From contig JAUMWI010000005.1 in assembly GCA_030529725.1 (NCBI GenBank), positions 1-62,520 on the forward strand: 62,520 bases of DNA, given 5' to 3'. Position numbers and translations under genes: made by a program. The notes beneath the pieces were generated by a model. That model was not told where the DNA came from, made no database searches, and was given only the letters and a program-made list of their open reading frames with translations. Source of the DNA: Eubacteriales bacterium (GTDB taxonomy: Bacteria; Bacillota; Clostridia; Oscillospirales; Oscillospiraceae). Of the stretch, positions 15,900-23,897 are shown in pieces (positions within the stretch are counted from its first letter, which is position 1; the number at the start of each line of letters is the position of its first letter).

Positions 15900-17243
15900 T
15901 TAATACTGTCTGTTGTTGAGGGAGCCCCAAAGCTTCTTGGCGGCTTCGAGGATGTGGGCGTTTTCAGCCTCTTCATCGATACCGACGAGCACGCGATCCT
16001 TCATCAGGAGCTTGCCGTTGGCGATGGTGGTCTGGCACTGGCGGCCGGTCATACCGAAGATCATGTGGCCGTCGATGTTCTCGTCGGAGAACGGGGTGAA
16101 CGGCTTATAATCCATGACGATGATATCGGCGGCGGCACCGGCCTTGAGCACGCCGAGGGTGGCGGGGAAGTACTTCTCGCCGATCTTGGCGTTGTTCTTA
16201 AAGAGCATATCGGTCACTTCGCACCAGCCAACGTTGGGCAGACAGTTCTGGCTACGCTGAGAGCAGAGGGCGACCTTGAGGGACTCGAGCATATCGTTGG
16301 TGTAGGCATCGGTGCCCATGCCGAGCAGGATACCGCGCTTGTAGAGCTGCAGCACCGGGCAGATGCCGATGGCGTTGCCCATATTGGACTCGGGGTTGTT
16401 GACGACCATCGTGCCGGTCTCCTTGATGATCTCCATCTCGGCGGTGTTGACGTGGATGCAGTGACCGAGGATGGTCTTGGGGCCGAGAATGCCGTGATCC
16501 TGCAGTCTCTGCACGGGACGGCGGCCGTAGTTCTGGAGGGAGTCATAGACATCGTTCATACCCTCGGAAACATGGATGTGATAACCGGTGCGGCCGTTGT
16601 TGGCTTCCACCATGCGGTCAAAGGTCTTGTCGCTGATGGTGAACAGAGCGTGTCCGCCGAACATGGCAGCGAGCATGGGATCCTTGTTCTTTTCGCATTC
16701 GGTGATAAAGTCGGCGTTTTCCTGGATGCCCTGCAGGCACTTTTCCTCGCCGTCACGGTCGGAGACCTCGTAGCACAGGCAGGAACGAAGACCCAGACGC
16801 TTGGATTCCTCTGCGATGGTGTGGAGCGTGCCGGGAATCTCACCGTAAGAGGCGTGGTGGTCAAACACGGTGGTGACGCCCTGCTTGATGGAGTCGATGT
16901 ACAGCGCGGTGGCGGAAGCCTTGGTGCCGTCCATCATCAGCTTGCGGTCGATGGCCCACCAGGTGCCGTCAAGCACTTCATAGAAGTTGGTGGGATTGTT
17001 GCCGACGATCGAAAGACCGCGGGCGAGGGCGGAATAGATGTGGGTGTGAGCGTTGATAAGCGCGGGCATGATCACGCCGCCTTTGGCGTCGATGATCTCA
17101 GCCTGGGGATACTTTGCGCGAAGCGCGGTCTCTTCGCCGACTTCGACGATCTTCGTGCCCTCGTAGGCAACAGCACCGTGTTCGTAGTAGCCTTTTCCCT
17201 CGCTGTCGCGGGTGATGAGTCTGCCGTTGGTGATAAGATTCAT
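15900..17243 (-). CDS. ssnA: Putative aminohydrolase SsnA
   Basis: 447-residue amidohydrolase of the TRZ/ATZ (guanine/cytosine-deaminase-like) group. The metal-site motif NAHTH is at residues 64-68. Other motifs are HHASYGE, GYHIHVSEG, LGHCIHV and MGTDAY (metal Asp). Family members remove amino groups from purine-like rings. SsnA is a fixed member of the uric-acid cluster and is needed with ygfK in genetic studies of gut bacteria. The start is the ATG at 17243 with SD GAGGAGG; the ORF runs further upstream but without an SD. It is the first gene of the ssnA-ygfK operon, preceded by a leader of about 160 nt with a long structured hairpin. Confidence 0.93.
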   Translation of the reverse strand: MNLITNGRLITRDSEGKGYYEHGAVAYEGTKIVEVGEETALRAKYPQAEIIDAKGGVIMPALINAHTHIYSALARGLSIVGNNPTNFYEVLDGTWWAIDRKLMMDGTKASATALYIDSIKQGVTTVFDHHASYGEIPGTLHTIAEESKRLGLRSCLCYEVSDRDGEEKCLQGIQENADFITECEKNKDPMLAAMFGGHALFTISDKTFDRMVEANNGRTGYHIHVSEGMNDVYDSLQNYGRRPVQRLQDHGILGPKTILGHCIHVNTAEMEIIKETGTMVVNNPESNMGNAIGICPVLQLYKRGILLGMGTDAYTNDMLESLKVALCSQRSQNCLPNVGWCEVTDMLFKNNAKIGEKYFPATLGVLKAGAAADIIVMDYKPFTPFSDENIDGHMIFGMTGRQCQTTIANGKLLMKDRVLVGIDEEAENAHILEAAKKLWGSLNNRQY

Positions 17244-17296
17244 AACAATACCTCCTCTGGATTTTTGGGATTGATTACCTGTCCTGACAAAAAGAA

Positions 17297-17374
17297 AAGT
17301 GCTTCCGACCACACGGACACAAACACTCTCTTTCAACGCGAGAGTGATCGTTACAGCCCGTGCGCGGAGCACTT
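17297..17374 (-). ncRNA. Structured leader RNA of ssnA-ygfK (candidate riboswitch or attenuator)
   Basis: Read on the minus strand, 78 nt fold into one long interrupted helix. P1 is AAGTGCTCCG with CGGAAGCACTT. P2 is CGCACGG with CCGTGTG (one mismatch). P3 is CACTCTC with GAGAGTG, closing a 9-nt loop. Between P2 and P3 lies an asymmetric internal loop, GCTGTAACGAT opposite TTTGTGT. A U-rich tract (TTTTCTTTTTG) follows P1 directly, as in an intrinsic terminator. It ends 53 nt before the ssnA ATG. I cannot match it to a named riboswitch; ligand control by a purine is inferred from the genes it precedes. Confidence 0.5.
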
Positions 17375-17406
17375 CGTTGCAGCCATCAATCTGAATTTAC
17401 AACATT

Positions 17407-17435
17407 ATTTTACATGAAGGGAGAACAAATCGCAA
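17407..17435 (-). promoter_or_regulatory. Promoter of ssnA-ygfK
   Basis: Minus strand: TTGCGA (17435-17430), a 17-bp spacer, TAAAAT (17412-17407). Transcription would start near 17400 and include the structured leader. Confidence 0.65.
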
Positions 17436-17516
17436 ACTTTTTTCGTCAAATAGCGTGTAGAAAAACAAAAAATATTTTTGTGCAACATGACAAAAAGTTT
17501 GTCTTTCGGAAATCCA

Positions 17517-17712
17517 ATACCCCGCGTTGGCCGTGTAGACCCCGTCAAACCTGCACATGAATTGCAGGTGGGTTGCCTCTGTCCGGTTTTACTGCTTCCA
17601 ACATCCAACCGCAAAATGCAGTCGGGAGGCCTGCAAACCACCGGAGCGTACCGGCATCCCGTATGACGAAATGTGGGTTTATATAGAGCCTATCACGCAC
17701 CACGCAGGGTAT
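17517..17712 (-). ncRNA. ssrS: 6S RNA
   Basis: A 196-nt non-coding segment on the minus strand whose ends form a 13-bp closing stem with one bulge (ATACCCTGCGTGG with CCAACGCGGGGTAT). Inside are a large central bubble region, a terminal stem (GCCTC/GAGGC and ACTGC/GCAGT) and a small hairpin in the 3' bubble (ACCTGCA/TGCAGGT). This is the order of elements known for 6S RNAs, which mimic an open promoter and bind sigma-A RNA polymerase. A -10 box TAGAAT lies 8 nt before the 5' end (the -35 is weak). AT-rich hairpins at about 17465-17503 are likely terminators. The region 17244-17755 otherwise holds only the ssnA leader and promoter. Confidence 0.8.
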
Positions 17713-17755
17713 CTTTTTCTATTCTACCGTGGCAAGAGAAAAAAATCTGTCAGAA

Positions 17756-18049
17756 TTACTGCTCCTCGTCATCGAGAATCTGCTCCATGAACTTTTCGTA
17801 CACGGTGCCCAGTTCCTCTTCGTCCATGATGGTCACGAGCATCTCTTCGCCGTTTTCCATCTCGGACTTGAGAATCACGAGACCGTATTCTTCTTCGTCT
17901 TCCTTATCCTCCTCGCCCTCTTCGATCACGGGGAAGAACGCCATATAGGTCGTGCCGTTATACTCCAAGGCATCAACGTATTCCAGTTCAATGTCGTTGC
18001 CGTCCTCGTCGGTCAGGGTAATGAAATTGGGGCCAAATTCCTCACTCAT
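17756..18049 (-). CDS. DUF1292 family protein
   Basis: 97 residues, strongly acidic and cytoplasmic. The pattern ITLTDEDGNDIELEYVDALE, then the acidic central stretch EEGEEDKEDEEEYG and the helical C-terminus, matches DUF1292, a small widely conserved Firmicutes family with no settled function. It is often found near ruvX and alaS, but here it stands alone upstream of 6S RNA on the same strand. The ATG has SD AGGAGG. No clear terminator separates it from the 6S gene, so readthrough into 6S is possible. Confidence 0.88.
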   Translation of the reverse strand: MSEEFGPNFITLTDEDGNDIELEYVDALEYNGTTYMAFFPVIEEGEEDKEDEEEYGLVILKSEMENGEEMLVTIMDEEELGTVYEKFMEQILDDEEQ

Positions 18050-18306
18050 AGGAGTACCTCCTGTTTAATAGTGTTATCAGTATACATTAGTTTGTCTGCA
18101 AATGCAAGGAAATGCAAACAGGGAAAAACAGGGGAAAAGACAGCCTGACCGATGGAAAAACAGCGGGAAAAGGGTAACAGCAGGAAAATCACAACTTTTT
18201 TGGACAAAATGCAAGTGGATTTTTCCTTGACAGCCATGTTACAATATACTCGTAATAATATGGTCTGTTATGTAAATTTTTCAGTTTAGCAAAGGAGGTG
18301 GCCGCA

Positions 18307-20892
18307 ATGAGTGAATATCGTGAGCAGCGTACCCCACGAAGAAGCGAGCGAAGAAGCGGCGCCGCAAAGAAAACCAGACTTACCATGATTATCGGAACGA
18401 TCCTTGCGATCGGACTTGCAACAAGCCTGATGTTTTTCGGCATTTTCATGATCTACGTCCACACGGCGCTTGCACCCGAACTGGACGTGGACGCATCGGG
18501 CTATACGCTCAAGCAGAGCTCCACGGTCTATTATCAGGACAGAGCAACGGGGGAGTGGAAAGAGCTGACGAAGATCCACGGCACGGAAAACCGCACGCTG
18601 GTAGATTTTGAGGATATTCCCGACCACGTCTGGCAGGCACTGGTTTCGATTGAGGATCAGCGTTTCTTTGAGCACCACGGCGTGGACTGGAAGAGCACGG
18701 CGCGTTCTGTTTTCGATATGCTGCGCGGCAGTGACTCCACGCGCGGCGGCTCGACCATTACACAGCAGGTCATCAAGAACCTGACGGACGACAACGAAGT
18801 GACGATCAAGCGAAAGGTGACGGAGATCTTCCGCGCGCTGCGTTTTGCCAAGAACTATTCGCGTGAAGAGGTTTTGGAGCTGTATCTCAACCTTGTCTAC
18901 TTCGGACACGGCGCAAACGGCATCCAGGCGGCAGCCGAGGAATACTTTGGAAAAGATGTCAGCGATCTGACCGTTGCAGAGGCGGCAAGTATTGTCGGCA
19001 TTACGCAATACCCCTCGCTGTATGATCCGTCCCGCGAGGGTACACTCAACAGCGGAAAGACCTACCGTGAGAAAAACAAGGAACGTCAGGAAACGGTTCT
19101 CTACAAAATGAACGAGCAGGGCTACCTGAGCGATGAGGAGTATCAGGCCGCGCTGAATGAAAAACTTGTGTTCGTCTGGGATGAGGATTATGTTCCTGCC
19201 GGGAGGGACGTGGAGGTCAGTGCGGCAAACACAACGTACGACTCGTTTTTTGTTGAGCAGCTGTTTAATGATGTCGTCAGTGACATGGTGGAGCAGAACG
19301 GCTACGGCAAAAAAGTTGCCCAGGATATGCTCTACACCGGCGGCTACGAGATCTACTGCACGGTCGATCCGAAGGTTCAGGAAATTGTGGAGCGTGTCTA
19401 CGCCGACCGCAGCAATCTGAATTACACCTCCGCCAAGGGCGAGCAGCTCCAGTCCGGCATGACGATTATTGACAACACCACGGGCAATGTGGTGGCGATC
19501 GCCGGCCGTATGGGTGAACGCGGCGGTGCGTTTGAGTGGAGCTACGCGGTCAATCCGCGTCCCTGCGGATCCGCGATCAAGCCGCTTGCCGTCTATGCTC
19601 CCGCCATTGATGCCGGCGTGATTACACCGGCATCTGTGATCGACGATTATCCTGTGGCGATGATGGGCAATGCCGGGGCGGAATCCATCTGGCCGGTCAA
19701 CGCTTACTCCGGCTATAAGGGCATCATTACCCTGCAGGACGCGGTTCGTTTTTCTGCCAACCCCACGGCAGTGCGTGTGCTGCAGGCACTGACACCGTCG
19801 GCATCCTACGCATTCATGACGGACAAGCTCAATTTCACGACGCTGACCGGTGACGACATTACCGCAGCCGGCGCTTTGGCACTGGGCGGCCTGAGCCGTG
19901 GTGTGACGACGCTGGAAATGGCGGCGGGTTATGCCTCCTTTGCCAATAACGGTATCTATACCACGCCGCGTACCTACACGGAGGTCAAGAACCACAACGG
20001 AAAGACCGTGCTTGAAAACAAGAGCGAATCTCACGTTGCGATGAAGGAAAGCACCGCTTATGCGATGATCGATCTTTTGAAGGGTGTTGTCAACTCTGCC
20101 GGCGGTACCGGTACGGGAGCGGCGTTCTCCGGCATGACGATCGCCGGTAAGACCGGTTCGACCAACAGCAACTGTGACCGTTACTTTGTCGGTCTTACGC
20201 CGTACTATACCGGTGCGGTCTGGGTCGGTTACGATACGCCCACGCGAATCGTAGCGTCCGGCAACCCGGCGGCAACCCTGTGGAAGAAGGTCATGAGCGA
20301 GGTTCATGCGAATCTTCCCAACAAAAACTTCAATGTGAGCGGAGGCGACATGGTGAGCGTTACGGTCTGTGCGCAAACAGGACTTCTGGCAGGACCGTCC
20401 TGTGCGTCAACGCACACAGTCGAGGTGGCAAACGGCTCTGCCCCTGTGCTTACCTGTGATGCGCACATTACCGCAACGGTCTGCCCCGAGTCCGGTCTTC
20501 TTGCGTCGGAGCATTGTCCCGGTGCATCGACAGTGTCCGTGCTTGACTTAAGTCAGTCGAACGTGTCGGAGGCGTGGGGCTATCAACGCACCATGATGTA
20601 TCAGCCGCTTACCGCTGCAGAATCGGCAACCTACGCGGCACAGCTGGAGGACGGCACGATCGCGGAAATGCCGCATGGGGCTCCCGTTACAGCGAATGAC
20701 GGCAGCGTGCGGCTGTACAGTGACCTGATGGGGCGCGGTATGTGTACCGTGCATAAGAGCGGATCTCCGACCCTGCCGTCTAATGATCCCGACACAGATA
20801 GTCAGACAGACGGGGGCGATGTGGCGAGCGAAGAAAATCAAAACGGAACTTTTCTCGACTGGCTGCTCAATACAGGCAATACGAATCATTAA
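18307..20892 (+). CDS. Class A penicillin-binding protein (PBP1A type)
   Basis: 861 residues. A basic cytoplasmic tail is followed by one membrane anchor (about 27-50). The GT51 glycosyltransferase domain has the catalytic Glu in SIEDQRFFEHH (E116), then RGGSTITQQ (147-155) and the EVLELYLNLVYFG segment. The transpeptidase domain has SAIK near 421, SAN in RFSANPT near 480, and KTG near 615. The C-terminal tail has two Cys-containing repeats (VCAQTGLLAGPSC and VCPESGLLASEHC) and a Ser/Asp-rich end. It polymerises and cross-links peptidoglycan at the outer membrane face. The ATG at 18307 was chosen because AAGGAGG lies 8-9 nt upstream. Its terminator region holds repeat copy 2. Confidence 0.95.
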   Translation: MSEYREQRTPRRSERRSGAAKKTRLTMIIGTILAIGLATSLMFFGIFMIYVHTALAPELDVDASGYTLKQSSTVYYQDRATGEWKELTKIHGTENRTLVDFEDIPDHVWQALVSIEDQRFFEHHGVDWKSTARSVFDMLRGSDSTRGGSTITQQVIKNLTDDNEVTIKRKVTEIFRALRFAKNYSREEVLELYLNLVYFGHGANGIQAAAEEYFGKDVSDLTVAEAASIVGITQYPSLYDPSREGTLNSGKTYREKNKERQETVLYKMNEQGYLSDEEYQAALNEKLVFVWDEDYVPAGRDVEVSAANTTYDSFFVEQLFNDVVSDMVEQNGYGKKVAQDMLYTGGYEIYCTVDPKVQEIVERVYADRSNLNYTSAKGEQLQSGMTIIDNTTGNVVAIAGRMGERGGAFEWSYAVNPRPCGSAIKPLAVYAPAIDAGVITPASVIDDYPVAMMGNAGAESIWPVNAYSGYKGIITLQDAVRFSANPTAVRVLQALTPSASYAFMTDKLNFTTLTGDDITAAGALALGGLSRGVTTLEMAAGYASFANNGIYTTPRTYTEVKNHNGKTVLENKSESHVAMKESTAYAMIDLLKGVVNSAGGTGTGAAFSGMTIAGKTGSTNSNCDRYFVGLTPYYTGAVWVGYDTPTRIVASGNPAATLWKKVMSEVHANLPNKNFNVSGGDMVSVTVCAQTGLLAGPSCASTHTVEVANGSAPVLTCDAHITATVCPESGLLASEHCPGASTVSVLDLSQSNVSEAWGYQRTMMYQPLTAAESATYAAQLEDGTIAEMPHGAPVTANDGSVRLYSDLMGRGMCTVHKSGSPTLPSNDPDTDSQTDGGDVASEENQNGTFLDWLLNTGNTNH

Positions 20893-20895
20893 GAC

Positions 20896-21116
20896 AAAAA
20901 GGGCGTTCAAGCGAACGCCCTTTTTGCAGATTGTCAAAAAACCTGCCTTTGCCGGATTTTCGGGAAGGAAGATAGTGTGAAAGAAACCCAGGGGGGTGTC
21001 TTTCGCGGTTTTAATCATAAGTTTTGCAACTTTTTTGAAAGTTGCAAAACTTGCTCAGCTTGTCGAAAAGACTTTTTCGACAAGCTGAAAAAGGGCGTTC
21101 AAGCGAACGCCCTTTT
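20896..21116 (+). repeat. Terminator-nested repeat element, copy 2
   Basis: The PBP gene's terminator hairpin (GGGCGTTC/GAACGCCC, 20901-20920, in A- and T-runs) is repeated exactly at 21093-21112, including the flanking A- and T-runs. The element between (about 20926-21088) has the same three hairpins as copy 1. Changes conserve pairing: the third stem is CAGCTTGTCG/CGACAAGCTG here against CAGTTTGTCG/CGACAAACTG in copy 1. It is oriented with the upstream gene and fills the gap before the convergent YtvI-like gene. Confidence 0.85.
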
Positions 21117-21117
21117 G

Positions 21118-22182
21118 TTATGCCTTCTGTGAGCTGAGACGGTAGGTTTGCGCGGCGAGCAGAAGCAAAAAAGGAAACGAGATCATGCCCGCTACGCCAA
21201 AAGTACAAAAACCGAGATACATGGCAAATAGTGATGCCACCGGCGGCAGTCCCGCCTGGGAGGCAAGCAGCTTCGGCTCAAGCACGTTGCGTACAAGCAG
21301 CGTGCAAAGGTAGAGCGCGAGCAGGACGATGGCTTTGGGAACGGAGGAAAACAGGAGTGTGAGCAGCGCCCATGGGACGAGTGCCGTTCCCGTTCCGAAA
21401 ACCGGCAGTGCATCAAGCAGCGTGATGAGGAAGGCAAGCAGCAGCGCGTACTCCTGACGCATGAGGAAAAAACCGAGCAGAAGCTGCAGGAAGGTCAGAA
21501 GACTGATGGTAAGCTCTGCGCGAAAATAGCGGGACAGAGACTGCGTGACGCCGCTGCGAAAGAGACGGAGTGAGCGCACGGCCCTGCCCGAGAGCCTGCT
21601 TTTGATGGCAAGACAGAGCGTGGGGTATGATGTGATCGTGAAGTAGACAGCAAGTACGGCAGTCGCACAGCTGAGGATCCTCCTCGGCAGCGCTGCGGCA
21701 AAGGAGGCAAGAAACGAGAGAATCCGCCCGGCGAGATCGGAGAGAAAGGACTCTGCATTGGATAGCGCCTGCATAACAACGGCGTAAAGAGAATCGCGCA
21801 GCCATTGCGGAAAAGTTGCGCTGTACCCGTCCAGACGCGCAAAAAAACCATCCAGGATCTCAGGCGTCCGTGCAAGAAGAGAGGGTGCCTTTTCCAGCAG
21901 CGCGTATGCCTGATTGGCGAGTGTCGTTCCCAGCAGTGAGAGCAGTCCGCCCAGAAGGAACAGCAGCACCAGCGTCAGCAGCAGCGCGGAAAAGCTGCGG
22001 CGAAAGTGCAGACGGGACCTGAGAAATACGACCACCGGCTCCACTGCGGCCGCAACGCCAAGCGCGAGCAGGAACGGCAGTACCCACCAGAAAAGATACC
22101 GGAACACAAGGTAGAAAAGACCGCACGCACCGGCGGCGGAGAATAGGTACAGCAGGAATTTCTTGCAGGATTGCTCGGACAA
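21118..22182 (-). CDS. AI-2E/YtvI-like integral membrane protein
   Basis: 354 residues with about eight membrane helices in the AI-2E transporter family pattern: N-terminal hairpins (FRYLFWWVLPFLLALGVAAA), a central amphipathic region, then LLDALPVFGTGTALVPWAL and the C-terminal LFAMYLGFCTFGVAGM. Among family branches it most resembles the sporulation membrane protein YtvI; transport of AI-2 should not be assumed. It starts at a TTG (22182) with GAGGAG upstream. Its terminator is shared with repeat copy 2. It is divergent from the ACT-domain gene. Confidence 0.82.
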   Translation of the reverse strand: MSEQSCKKFLLYLFSAAGACGLFYLVFRYLFWWVLPFLLALGVAAAVEPVVVFLRSRLHFRRSFSALLLTLVLLFLLGGLLSLLGTTLANQAYALLEKAPSLLARTPEILDGFFARLDGYSATFPQWLRDSLYAVVMQALSNAESFLSDLAGRILSFLASFAAALPRRILSCATAVLAVYFTITSYPTLCLAIKSRLSGRAVRSLRLFRSGVTQSLSRYFRAELTISLLTFLQLLLGFFLMRQEYALLLAFLITLLDALPVFGTGTALVPWALLTLLFSSVPKAIVLLALYLCTLLVRNVLEPKLLASQAGLPPVASLFAMYLGFCTFGVAGMISFPFLLLLAAQTYRLSSQKA

Positions 22183-22281
22183 AGGCTTCCTCTCCTCTCT
22201 GAAAAATTTACTTGCAACAAGCGCAAATTTGTGATACGCTTATCCGGAATAAGGACAAATGACCGTGTGAGGCGAACAATA

Positions 22282-22722
22282 ATGATGAAAGCAGCAAAGT
22301 ATTATATTGTTTCCGCGCAGGCGCTTCCTGAGATTTTTATCCAGGTCGCGGAGGCGAAACGGATGCTCCAGTCCGGCGAGGTGAAAACTGCCGGAGATGC
22401 GGCGAAGGCGGTGGGGATCAGCCGCAGCGCATTTTATAAGTATCGTGATGCAGTGCAGCCATTCAACGACATGAAGACAGGACGCATCATCACGTTCTAT
22501 GCAATGCTGAAAAATAACCCGGGCGTTCTTTCCAATGTACTGTCTATTTTTGCCGTTTCCGGCGCGAATATACTGACGATCAACCAGAGTATCCCGACCA
22601 ACGGATGCGCGGCAGTGACGATTTCCGCGGAGACCTCGGAGATGGAGGAGACGCTTGAGGAGCTGATGGCGCGTGCCGTGTCGCTCGACGGCGTTGTCAA
22701 GTTTGAGATTCTTGCCGGCTGA
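22282..22722 (+). CDS. PheB-type ACT domain protein
   Basis: 146 residues. The N-terminal half has a short helix-turn-helix-like segment (AGDAAKAVGISRSAFYKYRD, about 36-55). The C-terminal half (about 65-146) is an ACT domain (GRIITFYAMLKNNPGVLSNV). This is the PheB/UPF0735 family, usually found next to homoserine dehydrogenase or aspartokinase genes and thought to sense an amino acid. Two adjacent ATGs (22282 and 22285) are possible with only a weak SD. The aspartokinase gene follows 89 bp later, beyond a strong terminator, consistent with a role in aspartate-family amino-acid control. Confidence 0.88.
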   Translation: MMKAAKYYIVSAQALPEIFIQVAEAKRMLQSGEVKTAGDAAKAVGISRSAFYKYRDAVQPFNDMKTGRIITFYAMLKNNPGVLSNVLSIFAVSGANILTINQSIPTNGCAAVTISAETSEMEETLEELMARAVSLDGVVKFEILAG

Positions 22723-22750
22723 GGAACCGGGGAAGGCGAAAAGGCATAAC

Positions 22751-22796
22751 ATGGATTGGCAAACTGCTTAAGGCAGATTGCCAATCCATCTTTTTT
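22751..22796 (+). terminator. Terminator between the ACT gene and aspartokinase
   Basis: A perfect 12-bp stem ATGGATTGGCAA/TTGCCAATCCAT with a T6 tract. It lies only about 16 bp before the aspartokinase start, so that gene may depend on readthrough or on attenuation at this hairpin. Confidence 0.85.
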
Positions 22797-22811
22797 GCGA
22801 GAGGGGTCTTA

Positions 22812-23789
22812 ATGAGCCTGTATGTGCAGAAATTTGGCGGCAGCTCAGTTGCGAATACTGAAAAGATGCTGCACGCTGCCTATATAATCAAGAATACCTA
22901 TGAGGAGGGCAACGATGTTATCGTTGTCCTCTCGGCACAGGGAGATACCACAGATCACCTTCTCAGCGCGGCAAGGGAGATCAGCAGTGAGCCGTCTTTG
23001 CGTGAGCTGGACGCGCTGCTCTCCACCGGGGAGCAGACGTCTGTTGCCCTTTGCGCGATGGCACTGCACACGCTCGGCGTTCCCGCCGTATCGCTTTGCG
23101 CATGGCAGGTGCCGATTTTAACTGTCGGGGAGCATGGCGGCGCCGAGGTTTCCATTATCGGACGCGATCGCGTGGAGCGCGAGCTGCGCGAGCACCGTGT
23201 GGTACTCATCGCGGGATTTCAAGGTGTAAACGAAAATGGGGACGTGACCACACTTGGCCGCGGCGGAAGTGACCTGAGTGCGGTAGCGATGTCGGAGGCA
23301 TTTCACGCAGACCGCTGCCAAATCTATACGGACGTTGCTGGAATTTATACCACGGATCCGCGCATCTGCCCGGAGGCAAAGCATCTGGATCGTATCTCCT
23401 ACGATGAGATGTTATTGCTTTCCCAAAAAGGAGCGCAGGTGCTTCACGATAAAAGTGTTGCGCTTGCAAAACGCTGCAGTGTGCTGTTGGAGGTGCGCTC
23501 GTGTGAGGCGGAAGGCGACGGCAGTATCGTTACTGCGCAGGGCAGCGGGGATGCTGTGACCGGTGTGACGAAGAAAATCTGCGGCGGCAGTGAGCTTGCC
23601 GGCATAACTGCGGTGGGACAGGGTCTCCCGAGCGCTGAGACGGTGCGTGTCTGTATCGAAGCGCTCGAACGGCAGGGGATCACCGTGTACGGCGTGGAGG
23701 AAGGAAAAGCGTACCTGACGATCTTCGTGCAGCGCAGCAATGCCGATGAGGCACTTTGCATCGTGCATCATGCGCTCCTGTCATGCTGA
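22812..23789 (+). CDS. Aspartate kinase, short form
   Basis: 325 residues, where the usual monofunctional aspartokinase has 400 or more. The kinase domain is complete: KFGGSSVAN at 7-15, the TGEQTS segment, TTLGRGGSDLSAVA near 155, and YTDVAGIYTTDPR near 177. Only about 75 residues follow it (about 250-325), enough for one ACT domain (VTKKICGGSELAGITAVGQG onwards) rather than two. It phosphorylates aspartate in the first step to lysine, methionine and threonine. Feedback control is probably reduced or altered, or supplied by the separate ACT protein upstream. It stands before its own terminator. Confidence 0.88.
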   Translation: MSLYVQKFGGSSVANTEKMLHAAYIIKNTYEEGNDVIVVLSAQGDTTDHLLSAAREISSEPSLRELDALLSTGEQTSVALCAMALHTLGVPAVSLCAWQVPILTVGEHGGAEVSIIGRDRVERELREHRVVLIAGFQGVNENGDVTTLGRGGSDLSAVAMSEAFHADRCQIYTDVAGIYTTDPRICPEAKHLDRISYDEMLLLSQKGAQVLHDKSVALAKRCSVLLEVRSCEAEGDGSIVTAQGSGDAVTGVTKKICGGSELAGITAVGQGLPSAETVRVCIEALERQGITVYGVEEGKAYLTIFVQRSNADEALCIVHHALLSC

Positions 23790-23812
23790 ACGGTAACGGT
23801 AGGTATATGACG

Positions 23813-23838
23813 AAAAAGGCGGGAAATCCCGCCTTTTT
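23813..23838 (+). terminator. Terminator of the aspartokinase gene
   Basis: An AAAAAGGCGGG/CCCGCCTTTTT stem with a 4-nt loop, immediately before the cooC promoter. Confidence 0.9.
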
Positions 23839-23840
23839 CA

Positions 23841-23869
23841 TTGCAAAACATGACCAGTCATGATAAAAT
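23841..23869 (+). promoter_or_regulatory. cooC promoter with palindromic operator in the spacer
   Basis: TTGCAA (23841-23846), a 17-bp spacer, TAAAAT (23864-23869). The spacer carries the inverted repeat CATGAC-CA-GTCATG (23849-23862). A repressor, possibly metal-responsive, bound there would block RNA polymerase. Confidence 0.6.
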
Positions 23870-23897
23870 TACAACACAGAGAAACGGAGGAAACGCG

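Noticed and set aside
18227-18306. Promoter of the PBP gene at TTGACA 18227-18232
   Set aside because: A perfect -35 is present, but no acceptable -10 lies at 16-18 bp spacing, so it was not listed.
20548-21018. Minus-strand ORF starting MIKTAKDTPLGF and similar ones in each repeat copy
   Set aside because: They are translations of the structured repeat. Reading frames differ in length and end outside the element, and pairing rather than codons is conserved.
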